Shown here piece after piece: positions 10,671 through 23,545 of a stretch of DNA of 64,000 bases. Below the pieces are notes generated by a model that did not search any database, was not told the DNA's origin, and was given only the letters and a program-made list of their open reading frames with translations. Position numbers and translations under genes: made by a program. The stretch's first letter is position 1; each line of letters opens with the position of its first letter. Origin of the DNA: Xylaria sp. FL1777 (taxonomy: Eukaryota; Ascomycota; Sordariomycetes; Xylariales; Xylariaceae). The stretch is from NCBI GenBank assembly GCA_022578965.1, contig MU400665.1, positions 1-64,000 on the forward strand, in the 5' to 3' direction.

Positions 10671-13600
10671 ATATTGTATTACTTGGGCTAATAGCTTATT
10701 AGCTATGCCGGTTTTTATTTTTTATATATACAGGTAAAAACCGTGCTTATAGGTTAAAAGCAAGCTATAAGCAGCTTACTTTTTTTTTAGTAGCTAAGTA
10801 AAAACATCTTATATTTACTTCTAGGTTATATTAGTTTTGCTATAATTTTATTAAGTGCTTTGTTTTTTATTTTTTTGCTTTTAGGTTGTTTGCTTACTTG
10901 TATTATGCTGTTAACTAAGTATATGTACTTTTATGTAGTTACTTTGTAGTTCTTTTTTTTCTGTATTTTTTTTGCTTTATAGTTTGCTTGCTTTAATATT
11001 GCTGCTTGCTTTATGCTGCTTATAGTAGTTTTTTTAGTTCTAGCACTTACTTAGCTAAGTATACTGCTTCTTTTTTGTAGTTTTTTTTTAAATCTTTTTT
11101 TATTATATTGCTAATATATCGTAGTTTGCTTGCTTTAGTATTGCTGCTAGCTTTTTGTTATACTAGTTTTTTTATAACTAAGTTATAACTAAGTTATAAG
11201 CAAAGTTAATTGTTTATTATTTTTTAGTTTGCTTTTTGTATATTTATTCTTTAAGCTGCTTTTATGCTTTTTATAATAAGCTTACTAAGTAAGCATAGCT
11301 TATAAATAGCTTATGCATTAAGTAGTATAAAGTAGCAATAAGTAATAAGTCATTTTACTTAGTTATTTATGCTAATTTTTTCCTTTTTTAACTACTAACT
11401 TTACTACTTTTATTACTACTATTATTACGTGCTTAGCTTATGCTTGCTTTAATATATTAGAGTATTTAGTTCGTAATATAATTAATTGCTAATGCATTAT
11501 AGTTATATAAAAATTTACTTTGTTATAGCTGCTATGCTTTTTGCAGTATATATTTATAACTAGCTTAGCTTAAATATATGTGCTAACTAATGTTAAGCTT
11601 ATATATTTAAAGTTATAAATTATCTTGCTGCAGTTTTTACTAATTATTTAATTTACAGTATTAAACAAAATAGCTAATAGCTTGCTACTATATAGTTTAA
11701 GCTTTTATAACTGCTTATTATTATGCTTTTTTGCTATAACGCTAATCCTTGAAATAAAAGTAAGTATTTTAGTGCTTTACGTTAAAGTATTACTAACAGC
11801 CTTAAAATTTATATTTATTAAGCACGCTAAAATGCCTAAGCTATATTATTACTGTATTGTTTATATTATAATAATATATTATGCACCTTTTATTGCTGTT
11901 TTTTTTATGCTAACTATATAAAAACATTAATAATTTTTGCGCTTATAATATTACTAATAAGTTCGCTAAATGCCTACAATGCAAAAAAGGCAAAGTAAGC
12001 GCTAAAAGTAATAGTTATAATCCTATAAGTACTTTTAATTGTATTAATGTTTGCACATTTTTAAGCTTTACTTTATGCTTATTTTAACTATTAAAGTTCT
12101 TTTAATCCTAAGTACTACTAACAATTTTTTAGCTTAAAAGAATTAATAAAAAACTTTAATTGTTTATTAAAGCTTGCATAGCTGCGTGCTATTTTTATAC
12201 TAATAGAAATATTTAAGCTGCACTTATAGCTAATATATAACTTTAAATTATAATTAAAAAAGCAAAAAAGGCTACAGCAAGTAAAAAAGTTAGAAGTTTT
12301 ACATAAATAAGCTAGTTAAAAAATGTTTATATAACTTTTAAAAGTTAACATTATTATATATTTAGTAGCTAGAAGTTTTAGTAAAATTTCAGTATTTAAT
12401 GCTTAATAAAATTGCTTAATTGCTTTATTTTCTTATAATATATGCTTTTTAATTTTTGTAGTTTTATATTTATAATTTTATATTACTGTTTTTAGTACTT
12501 TATTATATTGTGCTCTACTTTAGAGTTTATAAATATAAGCCTATAATAAGCAGCTTTTTTAAAACTATAAATAATAAACAGCTTTATAATAGCTGCTTTA
12601 GCTTTTGCTTTATAGTTATAATAAACCTTTTTTAGCTTAAAGAAAAGCTAGTATTAATGCTTAGCTATTTTTGCTCTATGTTTAAAGGCCTTTGTTTTTA
12701 TGTTTTTATAGCTACTTATAACTTAATTAGTTCTTTAGCTATGTTATAATAGCTAAGCCTTTTTATATTTAGAACTTATTTAGCTATTTTATGTGCTTTT
12801 TTTAAGTTATGCAATAACTAGTAGCTTAGTTAAAAATTTGTTTGCTTTTTTAGTATGCTATAAGTGCTATTATATTTAAAGCACTAGTTTAAAAAGTATA
12901 GCAGTAACTCTTTAGCTTAACTGCACTAGCACATTAATAACTTATAGCTAAATATCTTTTAAAACGCAAAGTACTTTTTTAAGCTAATTCTTTTTATACG
13001 TAGCTAAACTAATATAAAGCTTTTAACTTTATATAAGCTTTTATGCATATTAAGCTGCTTATTATATAAAAGCTAGTTAGCAGTAGTTTATTTAAACTCT
13101 GTTTTTTCCTATTTTTTAGTTTATTACTAAATATGTTATATATACATTAATTTTAGGTTTATTAGCGGCTTGTTTTTTTTGTTGCTTTTATTGCTTTTTT
13201 AGTATATCTTGTAGTTTAAAATTTCCAAAAGTTCGCTTTATGCCTTGCTAGCTTAAAGTATTTTTTCCTTACTATTGTTTAGCTATACCTTATAGCTTTA
13301 AACTTTTTTGTTGCTAGTTAAATTATATACTGCTAAAGCTAGCTTTTTAAACTGCTTTTAAATATAACTTGCTATGCTTATGTTTTTAACTTTCTTTGCG
13401 TATTTAATAGTTTTATAGTTTAGCTATAAGTCTAAAAGAAAAATCAGCAATTTTGTTTTAAAGTTAGTTGTACGAATACCTTTATAAGCCCTAGTAATAG
13501 CGCATAAGCATTCATTTTAAACCTGCTTAAGCATTTTTAGTAGCCCTTATTTTAACTATTAATCTTGTTTTGTTAACTTATGCTACGCTATTAACCCGTA

Positions 13601-15951
13601 CTTAATTGCTGCTTGTATTATTGCTATATATAAAAGTTTTGCCTAGATTATGTTTAGTTCTTACGCAAACTAAGCTAAGCAGCTTATTAATAGCGTTTGC
13701 TTTTTTAGCTTTTTATAAAGCATTTTATGTTGCTTTTTCTAGTTCAAGCAATAGTTTATTTATACATTAAGCACTTTTGCTGCTATTTCAAGGCGTATTT
13801 TCCTTTGGCCCGCTTTTACTGTATGCTTAAAGGCTTTTTAGCCTAGCTTCATAAAATAAACAAAGTAATATTTGCTTAAGTTAAATTTAAATCTATATTT
13901 TTAGCTTTATTTTAAATAAACCTTATAAGCTTGTTTAAACGCTTTGCAAGCTGTTTTTATGTTTTTTTTAGCACTTAGTAAGTTTATATTGTTTGCAAAA
14001 ACAACGCTTTAAAGCTTTTATATAAACCGCAGTTTATTATATAGCAAAGCAGTATATAAGCAGAAAAAAATCGGCAATAGTAGGGATTTTTATAAAGTAC
14101 TTGCTTTAATATGTATTAAGTCTAACTTTTATTCGTTAAAAAGTAGAGTTGTTATATAGTTTATTAAAAAGCTCCGTATTTATTATACTGTTTACTTTAA
14201 AAAGCTTATTCTTTTAAATATTTAGTAAAGCTTTTTATGCACTATTAAGTTAAACGCTTTTATTATATCTAAAAAAAGCATTAAAATTGCCTTGTTTATA
14301 GCTTACGTATAGCATACTACAAAAATAATTAAGTATAGCGCTATTTTTATAAACTGTTATAACTTATTTTCCATTTGTTCAAAAAAAAGCAGTTTATATA
14401 TTACAGCAATATAAATTAATTTTAAAGCTATTTTAGCTTTAATAAGCTTTTTTACTATGTTTAATAAAGCAATAAGCTGCTAAAAGCTTAGTAAGCTTTT
14501 ATTTAGTTTATTTTTTAAAATAACTATTGTTTAAGCGTTCTAAAAGCATTTTAGGTAATAATTAATCCAAAAGCTAGCTAATGCTATATTAGCTACGCGC
14601 TTAGCAAAAAACTTATGCTTGTTTTTATTATCTTTAGGTAGCCGTAAGCTGCATGCTTTTAAAAATGCGTTTGGGATTCTACTTAATCCCGGTGCTTTCT
14701 AAGCTTTTATATAGCTTAAAATTGTTTGCATTTCGTAATAGTTTATGCTATAATAAAAAAAAAAAAAGGTTAAAAAAGCTAGCAAAGTAGCTATATTCTT
14801 TAAGTTAGCGTTTAGTTCTAAAAAAAACCTTTTAGCAAAAACTTTTGCTTTGTTTTTAAAAGTGCTTGCTATAATTACGTTTAAGCTATTATTATTGCAA
14901 AGGTTTAATAATACTGGCTTTTTTAGTGCTTATAAGCTTTTTGTTTATGCTTATTTCAAGGTTTTTTATATTATTTTAGCCTGTTTTGCTTTCGTGCTTT
15001 TAGCTTTGCTTTTTTTTGTATTAAAAAAGTTATATAGTTATTATTAAAAATAGCTTTTAAACGCTTTAGCTTAAGCTTTTTTCTGTGCTTTGTTTGCTTT
15101 GCGTTTATTTTAGTAAGCTTTTTTAGTTCGGACTTTCTGCTAGTAAACATAAGCTTTTTTTTTTTTTGTATTGCTTGTTTTACTTTTGCTATTTACTAGT
15201 TATATTATGGCTTGCCTTTCTTTTAGTTTAGTACTGTTTTGTTTACAATTTTATTTAAGCTTTTAAATAGCTTTTTTATAGCTAGGTCTAAATGTTTAAG
15301 GTTTTTAACGTTTACTAAATAAAAGGTTGCTAAAAAAAAGCGTGCTTTAATTTTTATTTGTTTTATATTAGCTAGCTTTTAGTTCTAGCCTAAGTTCTTT
15401 AAAGGTTTATCTAGTTTATTAAAGCTTTTTATCTAGTACTTAAGCAGCTTATAGTTGCTTTTTACTATGTTTAAGCTTAATACAAAAGCAGCTTTTAAAT
15501 CTATTAATACTTAAGCTAAGTCTATAGTAGTATCTAGTTTTCTCTGGTTAAAAAAAGTGCTTATGTTTTTTAAAGTAATAAGCTTAAAGTCCTAGTTTTA
15601 TGCTAGTAGCATAACTTTTCCGGCTTTAGTGTATAGCTTTAATATATATATTTAATCCTAGTAGTATAAGTTAAAATCCCCAAGTAGTAAAGTTTTATTA
15701 GCAAGCTACTTTTGTCTTAGTTTTGTTAATAGTATAAGCCACTCCTAAGCCGTATAAAAGAGAGGAAAAAAAGAATAAATGTAATAAATATCAAGGTTTT
15801 CGTTCCTAAGGCCTAAGGTAACTATGCACTAGTCCTTTATAGCTTTTATTCTTTTTACTTTTATTGTTGAATTTATTAGTATAATTGCCCGGGGCTTGCC
15901 CCGGTTCTAACATTGCACAATGCTGTATCCCGAGCTAGTTAGGCATATAAC
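10671..15951 (-). mobile_element. LINE-A, Tad1/I-like non-LTR retrotransposon, 5'-truncated
   Basis: A 5,281-bp insertion in LTR-A, flanked by perfect 15-bp duplications. It reads on the minus strand, with an apurinic-type endonuclease near 15.68 kb and reverse transcriptase at about 14.7-13.98 kb. The 3' end (10671) is shared with the copy at 36375, while the 5' ends differ. The element begins inside or just upstream of the endonuclease domain, so ORF1 is absent. It is visibly less AT-rich than the LTR-A DNA around it, and its 5'-most 80 bp still holds a GC-rich hairpin (CCGGGGCTTGCCCCGG, 15890-15905). Confidence 0.95.
12800..15900 (-). pseudogene. LINE ORF2 remnant: endonuclease and reverse transcriptase
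   Basis: Would have encoded the endonuclease-reverse transcriptase that nicks target DNA and copies the LINE RNA. Readable minus-strand blocks, in order, are: LLLGDFNLYY (15661-15690, endonuclease GDFN box, usually followed by HH); KAPGLSRIPNAFLKAC (about 14651-14700, the N-terminal RT block); MLFLDIIKAFNLIVHKKL (about 14228-14281, RT motif A with its aspartate); and VFANNINLL (about 13977-14003, motif C). Motif C is normally FADD or YADD. Here both aspartates read asparagine, explained by G-to-A changes, which abolishes polymerase activity. Stops created from CAA/CAG and shifts between frames separate the blocks. The region from 12.8 kb to the 3' end may hold an RNase H and zinc-knuckle tail, but I could not read them. 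Outer limits are approximate. Confidence 0.85.
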
Positions 15952-15966
15952 GTCTTAAATTAATAT
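15952..15966. other. LINE-A target-site duplication, right copy
   Basis: GTCTTAAATTAATAT, identical to 10656-10670. Together they date the LINE as younger than the surrounding LTR-A element. Confidence 0.9.
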
Positions 15967-18900
15967 TTAAACATAGTTTAAAAATCTTAATGCTTATTAT
16001 ATATTTATAACAATAGCTAAGTTAAATATTTTCTAGTTTTATACTATATTAATTTTTAACTATTAAATTTATATTTGTTTTAAAATAATTATAAATTCTA
16101 AAAAGTTAATCGTTTATATATACTATATATATTTTTTTATGTTAAGTTATAATTCTGCTTATTTAAATGTTTTTAATATTTAAATTATATGTTTTTTATG
16201 TTTTTCTAGTGTTCTAAAGTAAATTAAGATATTATTTAAATAAATAAACACAAATTTGTTTAAAAACTTCCGTAAAATTATTATTATTATATATTAAAAG
16301 CTAGCTAATACGTTTTATAGTTTTTATAGCATAACTATATACTTATATAGTCTATATATTGTTTATATAGCAGTTTTCTATTTTTTTCTTTTAGTTATTT
16401 TAATAGTATAATATTTATTTAAAATATTAAGTACTATAAACTATTTTGCTTAGCTAATGTTTTTTTTTATAGTTATTAATAAAGTAAAAAAGTATTTATT
16501 TGCAATAATAATTATGTTTAATAATTAATAATTAACTATTACTTATTATATTAGTTTTTTTTTTTTATTAATTAGTTGTTTTTTATTTTTTATTTTAAGT
16601 ACTAATACTATAAAATATTTAGCAAATAACTAAGATTTTTTTAAAAATCTCTTTGCTAAATTCTTTTAAATATATTTTTATAAAACGTTTGTTTTGTTTA
16701 AGCTTATATAATATACTTAATAAAGCTTTAGTTAACATTTTTTCTTAATAAAAATGTAATAGTTCTATAAGCTATATTTAAAAAGTTCTTTTTTTTTTTT
16801 TTTTTTAAATAGTTTATAAAATTTATAATATATCTTTAATATTTTATTTAAGATTTTTTTTAAAATTTTTTTAATTTTCTTACTTTGTTTTTTACTTTCT
16901 TAATTAATAATTTTTGCTTTTTATTAAATTAAAAAATTACTAGTTTTTAGCTATAATATTCCTAAAATAATATTATAATTAAATATATTAGCAATATTTA
17001 ATACAATTTATTTTTTATGTTTTTATATAAATATATTAAAAAGTTTAGTTTCTTTAAATATATAACTATTATTATAGCTAAAAGTGCTTTTATTAAATCT
17101 TTTAATTTTTTAAAATCTTTGCTTGTATTTTTAGAAAATTTTATTTTGTTTTGCTACTTTAAGTAAAATTATATTAGCTTATGCTTTTAAATTAATTAAA
17201 GTATTATACTTTTTTTTTTAATATATAAGTTTAACTTTAAATTAATTTTATTAGTTATTATATTAAACTTTACGTAAAGCTTTAGTTTTTTTAGCTATTT
17301 ACTGCCTTTTTAGCAAATATTTATTTTGTTTTTTGATTTTTTTTTATAAAATGTTTAAATGCTTGTTTTATTTAGTACTTTAAATATTATTATACTTTGT
17401 TTTGTTTTTGCTTTTAAGCAAGCTTTAAATTATAGTTTTTAAGCTTTTTTGCTTTTAGCAACTATTTTTTAATATAGCTATGCTTTAATTAGCTAGTAAT
17501 ATTTATAGCAGTTATTTTTACATTTTTTTAAAATAATGTTATAAGTATAGTTAAAATTCTTTTTAAATGTTATAAATTCTTGTAAATTTTTATAATAAAC
17601 TATAATTATAACTAACTACTTTAATTTATAAAAGTTCTATATTTTTATTTTTATAATTTGTTTAAAAAACTAATTATTTTTTAGTTTATTAAATAAATAT
17701 TAATAGCAATAATATACTATATAATAATTTTATAATACTTTATTATATTTTAAATTTTTTAAGCATAAAATATTATTATTGTTTTTTATTATAGTTTTAT
17801 TATAATAATAACTTTTACTAATTAGTTAAATTGCTAGCTTTAGTTTTTAAAACATATTAGTTTTTGCGCTAATTATTAATGCTTTTTTGTTTTGTTATAT
17901 TTAAAGCAGTTTAAGCTATAAAAATACTTTGTTTATTTTTATTAGTTCTTTTTTTATAATATTTTTTATAGCTTTTAATTTTATTTGTTTTTGTTTTAAA
18001 GTTTTATAAGTTCTGTTTTTTTAAGTTTATTTAGCAACTAAATATTTTAGTAGTTCGTAATTAGTTTAATAACTATACTATTTATAGTTATAGTTTTATT
18101 TTTTTAAACATAACTTTTTTTTAAGCTATATTTTAAGCTTTAATAGTTTAAAGTTTTTATAGTTTTATAAGTTTGCTAACTATATTAATTTATTACTTTT
18201 TATTATTTGCTACTTTTAATTAAACTATTTTTTTAAGTTATATACTAAATAACTTTAATTATTTATATAGCAAATATATTTTTTTGCAATTTGTTTTAAT
18301 AACTGCAAAACTTTTAAATAATATTTATATGTTTATTTATTTTAACTTATATAAATAAAGCATTTACATTTATTTAATATAATATTTCTGTTTTAACTTA
18401 AAACAGCAATTTTATACTTTTGCTTTAAAAACGTATTTTTTAAATCGCTTTGTTGTTTTTTATTGTTTTAAACTTTTATAACTTGTACTTTTTTTTTAAG
18501 TTAAAAAATCTTTTCTTTTTTATAGCTTTTTTTTTTGTTCTTTTTTTTAAATTAGCATTATTTTTAAAAGTGTTTTTTTTTTTTATAGTTATAATATTTA
18601 ACTTTAAATATATTTTAAAGTTATTATTTTTTAACTTTATTAATTTGTTTAAATCTTTATTTAATACTTTTTTAAATATTCTTTTTTTGGTTTTTTTTAG
18701 TTTTTTTAATTTTAAAATACTAGTTAAATAATTGTTAATTAATTATAATAGCTATATTAATATATATATTAATTTTTGCTAGTTTATTTATTTTGCATAG
18801 TTTGTTTTAAACTTAAGTTTTAAGTTTATTATAAAATAAATAAAATAATGCAAGCTTAAGTAATTTTAAAATTATTACTAATTGTTTAAATTTTATAGCA

Positions 18901-19939
18901 TAATTTATTACTACTTTTGTTTATTTTAAGCAATAAAATGCTTTTTTTATATGTTTTGCTTTTTAAGTGTTTTTAAATAATGCTTTTATTTAATTTTTAA
19001 ACTTAACGTAATTTTTAAAAATTTCTTTTGTTTTTAGCTTAAAGTTAGTTAACTTATTAGCTTTTAAAAAATCCTTTAAAATAAATTAAAACTATTTTAG
19101 TACTTTTTTTAACAAAAATTATAAAGTAGTTATTATTTTTTAATTTTTTTTTATAATAGTAATAAAATACTATTTTAAATAAAATCTAATATAAATTAAA
19201 AAAGCTTTTATATTTGTAAATTTATTATAAAGCTTTAAAGCAATAAGTTTAAAACTTTTAATATTTAGCATTTTTAATATTATAAATAATCTTAATAATA
19301 AAAGCAGTAATAATAATAAAAAGTTAAGTTTTTTATTTTAAGTTATTACTTTAAATATAATAGTAATAAAAATAAGCATTAAGTTTACTAATAATAATAT
19401 TAATATTAATTATAATATAATTACTTATTTAAAGCTTTAATTTATTATTATAATAGCAATTATTATTGCTGCTTTAATTATTATAGCTAATATTTATGCT
19501 AGTTTAAAAGTTATAACGCTTAATATTTAAGCTATTTTTTAAATTAAAGCAACTAATTTATTTTATAGTATTAGCATTAATATTAATTTTTTTTTATTAC
19601 TGCTATTTAATTTTTTTTTTTTTACTACTGCTTTTTTTTTAATAAAAGTAGCTAATAAAAGTGCTAAAATTTATTATTTTAGTATATTGCTAGTTTTAAA
19701 AGTCTTTAAAATCTTTAAACTTAATTTTTAACTTTTTATTTTTAGTAGTATAACCTAAATTTAGTTTTATTAATTATTAAATAAAGTTTACTTATATAAT
19801 GCTATTTAGCATTTTTATTTTTTAAATATTTTTTTAGTATATTTTTAAAAGTTTATTTTATAAATTGTTTATTACTTAACTTTTTATACTAATATTTGTT
19901 TTTATATGTTAAGTTTTATTAATTAAAAAGCTATTAAAA
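15967..19939 (-). other. LTR-A internal region, 5' part
   Basis: Should contain gag and the first part of pol of the LTR element. It is extremely AT-rich. Bases 15995-16290 match the inverted 1-308. The 93-residue frame at 18450-18731 lies antisense to the element and is almost pure Phe/Leu/Ile, so it is a RIP artefact. No primer-binding site is legible beside 19940. Confidence 0.65.
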
Positions 19940-20457
19940 TATAATAAACTTATTATATATTAATATAATAAGTTTGCTTTTAAGGTTTTAATTTATAAGT
20001 AATAATAAAATCTTTAATAGTAGTTTGTTAAAAAAGTTTTTAAAGTACTTTTATTACTATATATTAATAAAAGTCTTAAAAAATTAAAAGTAATAAATAT
20101 ATTAGTGCTTAATAATTATAAAAAAATTAATAGCTAAAAAGCTAAAAACTAAATAAATAACTAAATACAAAAAGTGCATAATTATATAAACAAAAAAAAC
20201 AGTAATAATAATCTATAAACGTTCCTTTTTTTAATAAACTTAATATTATATCGTTTTAAATCTATAGCTTAATAAACTTAACGCTTAAGTCCGTTAAGTT
20301 TAAAGCTTAATAAACTTAACGCTTAAGTTTATTAAGTTTATGCATTAAACCCTCATAGTAGTTTAAATACATATTCTCTCAACAAATAGAACTTTTTTCG
20401 CGCATGCTTTTTTTACACCTGGCTTTTTAACCGGCCTAGTTAGCCCATTTCATAACA
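19940..20457 (-). repeat. LTR-A 5' LTR
   Basis: 518 bp. The outer edge keeps the unmutated start TGTTATGAAATGGGC on the minus strand (20457 leftward), with GC-rich sequence to about 20390. The rest is more mutated than in the 3' LTR. Followed at 20458 by the duplication AGCAC. Confidence 0.9.
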
Positions 20458-20462
20458 AGCAC

Positions 20463-23284
20463 TTATTACTTAAATATATTTTACTTTATATAAAATGCAG
20501 TAAAATATTTTAAACTAATTATTATTTAAAAGCAATAAAAAGCCTTTATAATATTAACTTTTATAAACTATATAGCTTTTTTGCAATTAAATATAGTTTT
20601 ATTAAAGTGAAATATTAGTACTAATTTATTTTTTAAATATTTGTTTTTTTATTAATAATTAATATAAAACTTTTATTTATTTAAATAAAGCTTAAGCATA
20701 AAAAGCACTAATGCTACGTTTATATTTATATATAATTTAATAAAGCTTTAAGCTAATAGTTTATTTATTATTTCTTTTTTAAAAAAGAAATACTAAACAA
20801 ATATTTAATAAGTAAGTAAACTAAACTTTATAAAGTTATTTTAAGGTTTAAAAACAACGTTATATTTAAGCTTATATAATAATAATTTATTAGCTTTTTG
20901 CTTTAAAAAAAAGCTTTTTAGGTAAGCTAATTAAAGCAATATTAAACTTTACACTAGTTTTATATGTTTAAAGTCTTTTTTTTAAAAAAATAAAATGCTT
21001 TTTTTATTAAAAGTTTGCTATAGCGTTATAGCATTAATAGTAGCCATGCTTTTTTAGTACTATAAGTTTAAATAAAACTTTAGTAATATTAGTTAGTTTA
21101 GCATTTTATAAGCTAATTTTTTTTATTGCTTATAATTAAAGTTCTTTTTTATTTGTTTACTAATTTTAGTAATTATTATTTGGTTTTTTACTGCTTAAAT
21201 TGCAGCTATAAGTACTATAAGCTAGTTTTTAGTTAATTGTTTTAAAATGCAATATTTTTTTTTAATTGTTACATTTTTTTAATTTATATTTTATTAAGCA
21301 AAAAAGTTAATTTATTAGTTTAACTTAGTATATAATTTAACTTTAATTATTAAAACAAACTTTATTAATAAAAGTTAGTTTTTAAGCTATATTAGTTTTT
21401 TCTTTTAGTAGTTTATTATTACGTTATGTTTTAATAACTAGTAAAAACTTATTATAACATTATAGCTTATATTAATTATTTAAAAGGTTTAATTAAAAAA
21501 TTAACGTTTATTAATTTTTAAAGTTATTATTAAGTGCGTTTTTATTTTTTTAGCTATTTTACTTTTATAGTTTTATAGTTTAAATAATATATTTAAGTTT
21601 ATTACTTTAGCATTTAATTATTGTTTTATTTACTTTATAAGCTATTAATTTACTAATAATTATATTTAAGCTTTAATATTATATAAAGTTATAGCTTTTA
21701 TTTTAATTGTATTAATTTATATTAAAATGTTTATGTTAAAAGTCAATAACTTTTGTTAGCTATTTATTTTAGCTAATGTAAGCATATAAACTATTATAAA
21801 AACTGTTAATAGTTTTGTTTTTTCTTAAATTACTTAAGCTTTTAAGTTTTTTTAGCTTTTTTAAGTTTTTATGTATTAAAGCTTTAAATGCTAGCTTAAT
21901 AAAAGCAACATTTTTATATTTTTTATTAAAGTAATCTTTAATTTAGTGTTTTGTTGTATTATAAAAAAAGCAAGTATTATTAATATAATAAGCTTTTTTT
22001 TTTTATTAATTAACGCTTGTTTTATTTAGTTTAATATAATAATTTTATTAGTTTTAAAAGTAGCATAAGTGTTTAATTGCAAAATTATTATTTAAAAGTT
22101 AGCATTTATTTTACTACTAGTTTTTTTAAAGCTTCGTTAATAGTTATATTAATTTAAGTATATTACTTTAGTTATTTTATTATAAAACTGTTTAAAAATT
22201 ATAAAAGAATTTATCTTTGCTTTAAAAACTTGATTTCTTAAATTAATATTAATATATTTTTATAGTACTTAAAATTATTTGCTTTTAGTAATTTTGCCTT
22301 TTTATACTAAGTGTATAAAGCAAGCAATAAAAGCATAAATATTACTATTTTTTTTAAGTTTATAATATATAGCGTTTAGTTTGTTTTTTGCTAAAGCGGC
22401 TTAATTTAAGTTATAATAAATAGTTTTTAATATTTAGATTATTTTTATTAAACTTGCAAAATTATAAGTTTTATAGTTTTAGTAAAGCTTAATAACTTTA
22501 GTAGCTTTGCTTTTTAAAAATGTTTTTATATAGCATATTTAGCTTTGCTTATTATAAAAAATGCTTATATTTTTTTTAAGCTTATTAGCTAAATTAAATA
22601 GCTAGCTATTAAAGCTATTTTAATTGTTAGCAAACTTGCTTAAGTTAAGTTTTTAAGCTTTTGCTTTTTTTTTATACTTAGGATTTTGGCTATTAATTAA
22701 AGTATTAATTATCTTAAAGGTTTTTTTAGTAGCTAAACTACTAAATTAAAAGTTTGCTTTTTTAAACGTACTATTATTTAAAAGCTTTTAACATTAGTAG
22801 TTTAACTGTTTTATTTTTATTTATAGTTTATATATTATTGCGCAATTATTATTTAGTTTAGTTTATAGTTTTTAAACTAACGCTAAAAACTACTACTAAG
22901 CTTAGTTTTTAAGTTTTATTATATTATATAATAGTAAATTTTAGTTTTTTGTTTTAAGTTTTTTTACGTTTTTAAACATTAATTTTTCTTTTATAGAAAA
23001 TATAAATATATTAAGCGTAAAATCTTTTAGAAATATATAGTTTAAAGCAATAATAAATGCTAATTTTTAAAATCTTTTTAAGTTTATAACTAAAACTAAG
23101 TTTTGCTTTCTTAAAAACATAAATGCTTTTAGTTTTATGTTTTAAGTTGTAAGTTATACTAGTTAAAATTAAATGTAAAACTAAAGTAAAAAATAGCTTA
23201 ATTTGTTAATTATTAGCTAATAGCAAATTAATAAATAGTTATATACTTAATAAACGTTTAATAGTAAAGAAATAAGCTTAAAAT
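20463..23284. other. RIP-degraded AT-rich DNA, unclassified
   Basis: About 2.8 kb without open frames or recognised boundaries. Scattered GC remnants between 20.8 and 23.2 kb look like an old coding element, but no protein motif could be read in any frame. Confidence 0.45.
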
Positions 23285-23490
23285 AGTGTTATAATTAATT
23301 AAATAGCATCGCAGCTAATATATTAATACTATAAACGAAAATTCTAAGCTTAAAAAAAAAAAAAAAAAAAAAAAAGCTTAAAGGTCAAAATAAAATATAT
23401 AAAGCCCGTTATAAGCGCTAACTTATTAATACTACTATAAGTAGTTTAAGCTTTAATTTTAGTGGTTTATGTGCTAATTACGTTAGTTTA
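23285..23490 (+). repeat. SINE-like repeat, single copy
   Basis: Aligns with both units at 4409-4826: head ATTAATTAAATAGCATCGCAG, a 20-odd-base pure A tract (23349-23372) where the other copies have A/G, then the shared body ending TGCTAATTACGTTAG. The downstream bases 23496-23545 recur at about 48665-48715 and may belong to another repeat. Confidence 0.6.
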
Positions 23491-23545
23491 TATACAGGTT
23501 ATTATATATATAATATATAATATATACTAAAATACTTAAGTAGCT

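Larger units (their letters stand above)
7424..20457 (-). mobile_element. Complete LTR retrotransposon LTR-A with nested LINE
   Basis: A 13,034-bp unit bounded by two directly repeated LTRs of equal length (518 bp) and by the duplication AGCAC. Removing the nested LINE and one 15-bp duplication (5,296 bp) leaves about 7.7 kb, a usual size for a fungal Ty3/Gypsy element. The polypurine tract beside the left LTR puts the 5' LTR on the right, so the element reads on the minus strand. The LTR starts TGTTATG and ends GTTATA, presumably originally GTTACA with CA changed to TA by RIP. Gag, protease, reverse transcriptase and integrase motifs could not be read in the mutated internal DNA, so the Gypsy assignment is inferred from size and structure. 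Confidence 0.9.

Noticed and set aside
11682..11921. 79-residue frame repeated at 37389-37628
   Set aside because: Antisense to the LINE in both copies; repeat homology, not a gene.
18450..18731. 93-residue frame rich in Phe, Leu, Ile and Lys
   Set aside because: Low-complexity translation of AT-rich DNA antisense to LTR-A. RIP makes stops on the element strand (CAA/CAG to TAA/TAG), which read as Leu on the other strand, so hydrophobic frames open by default.
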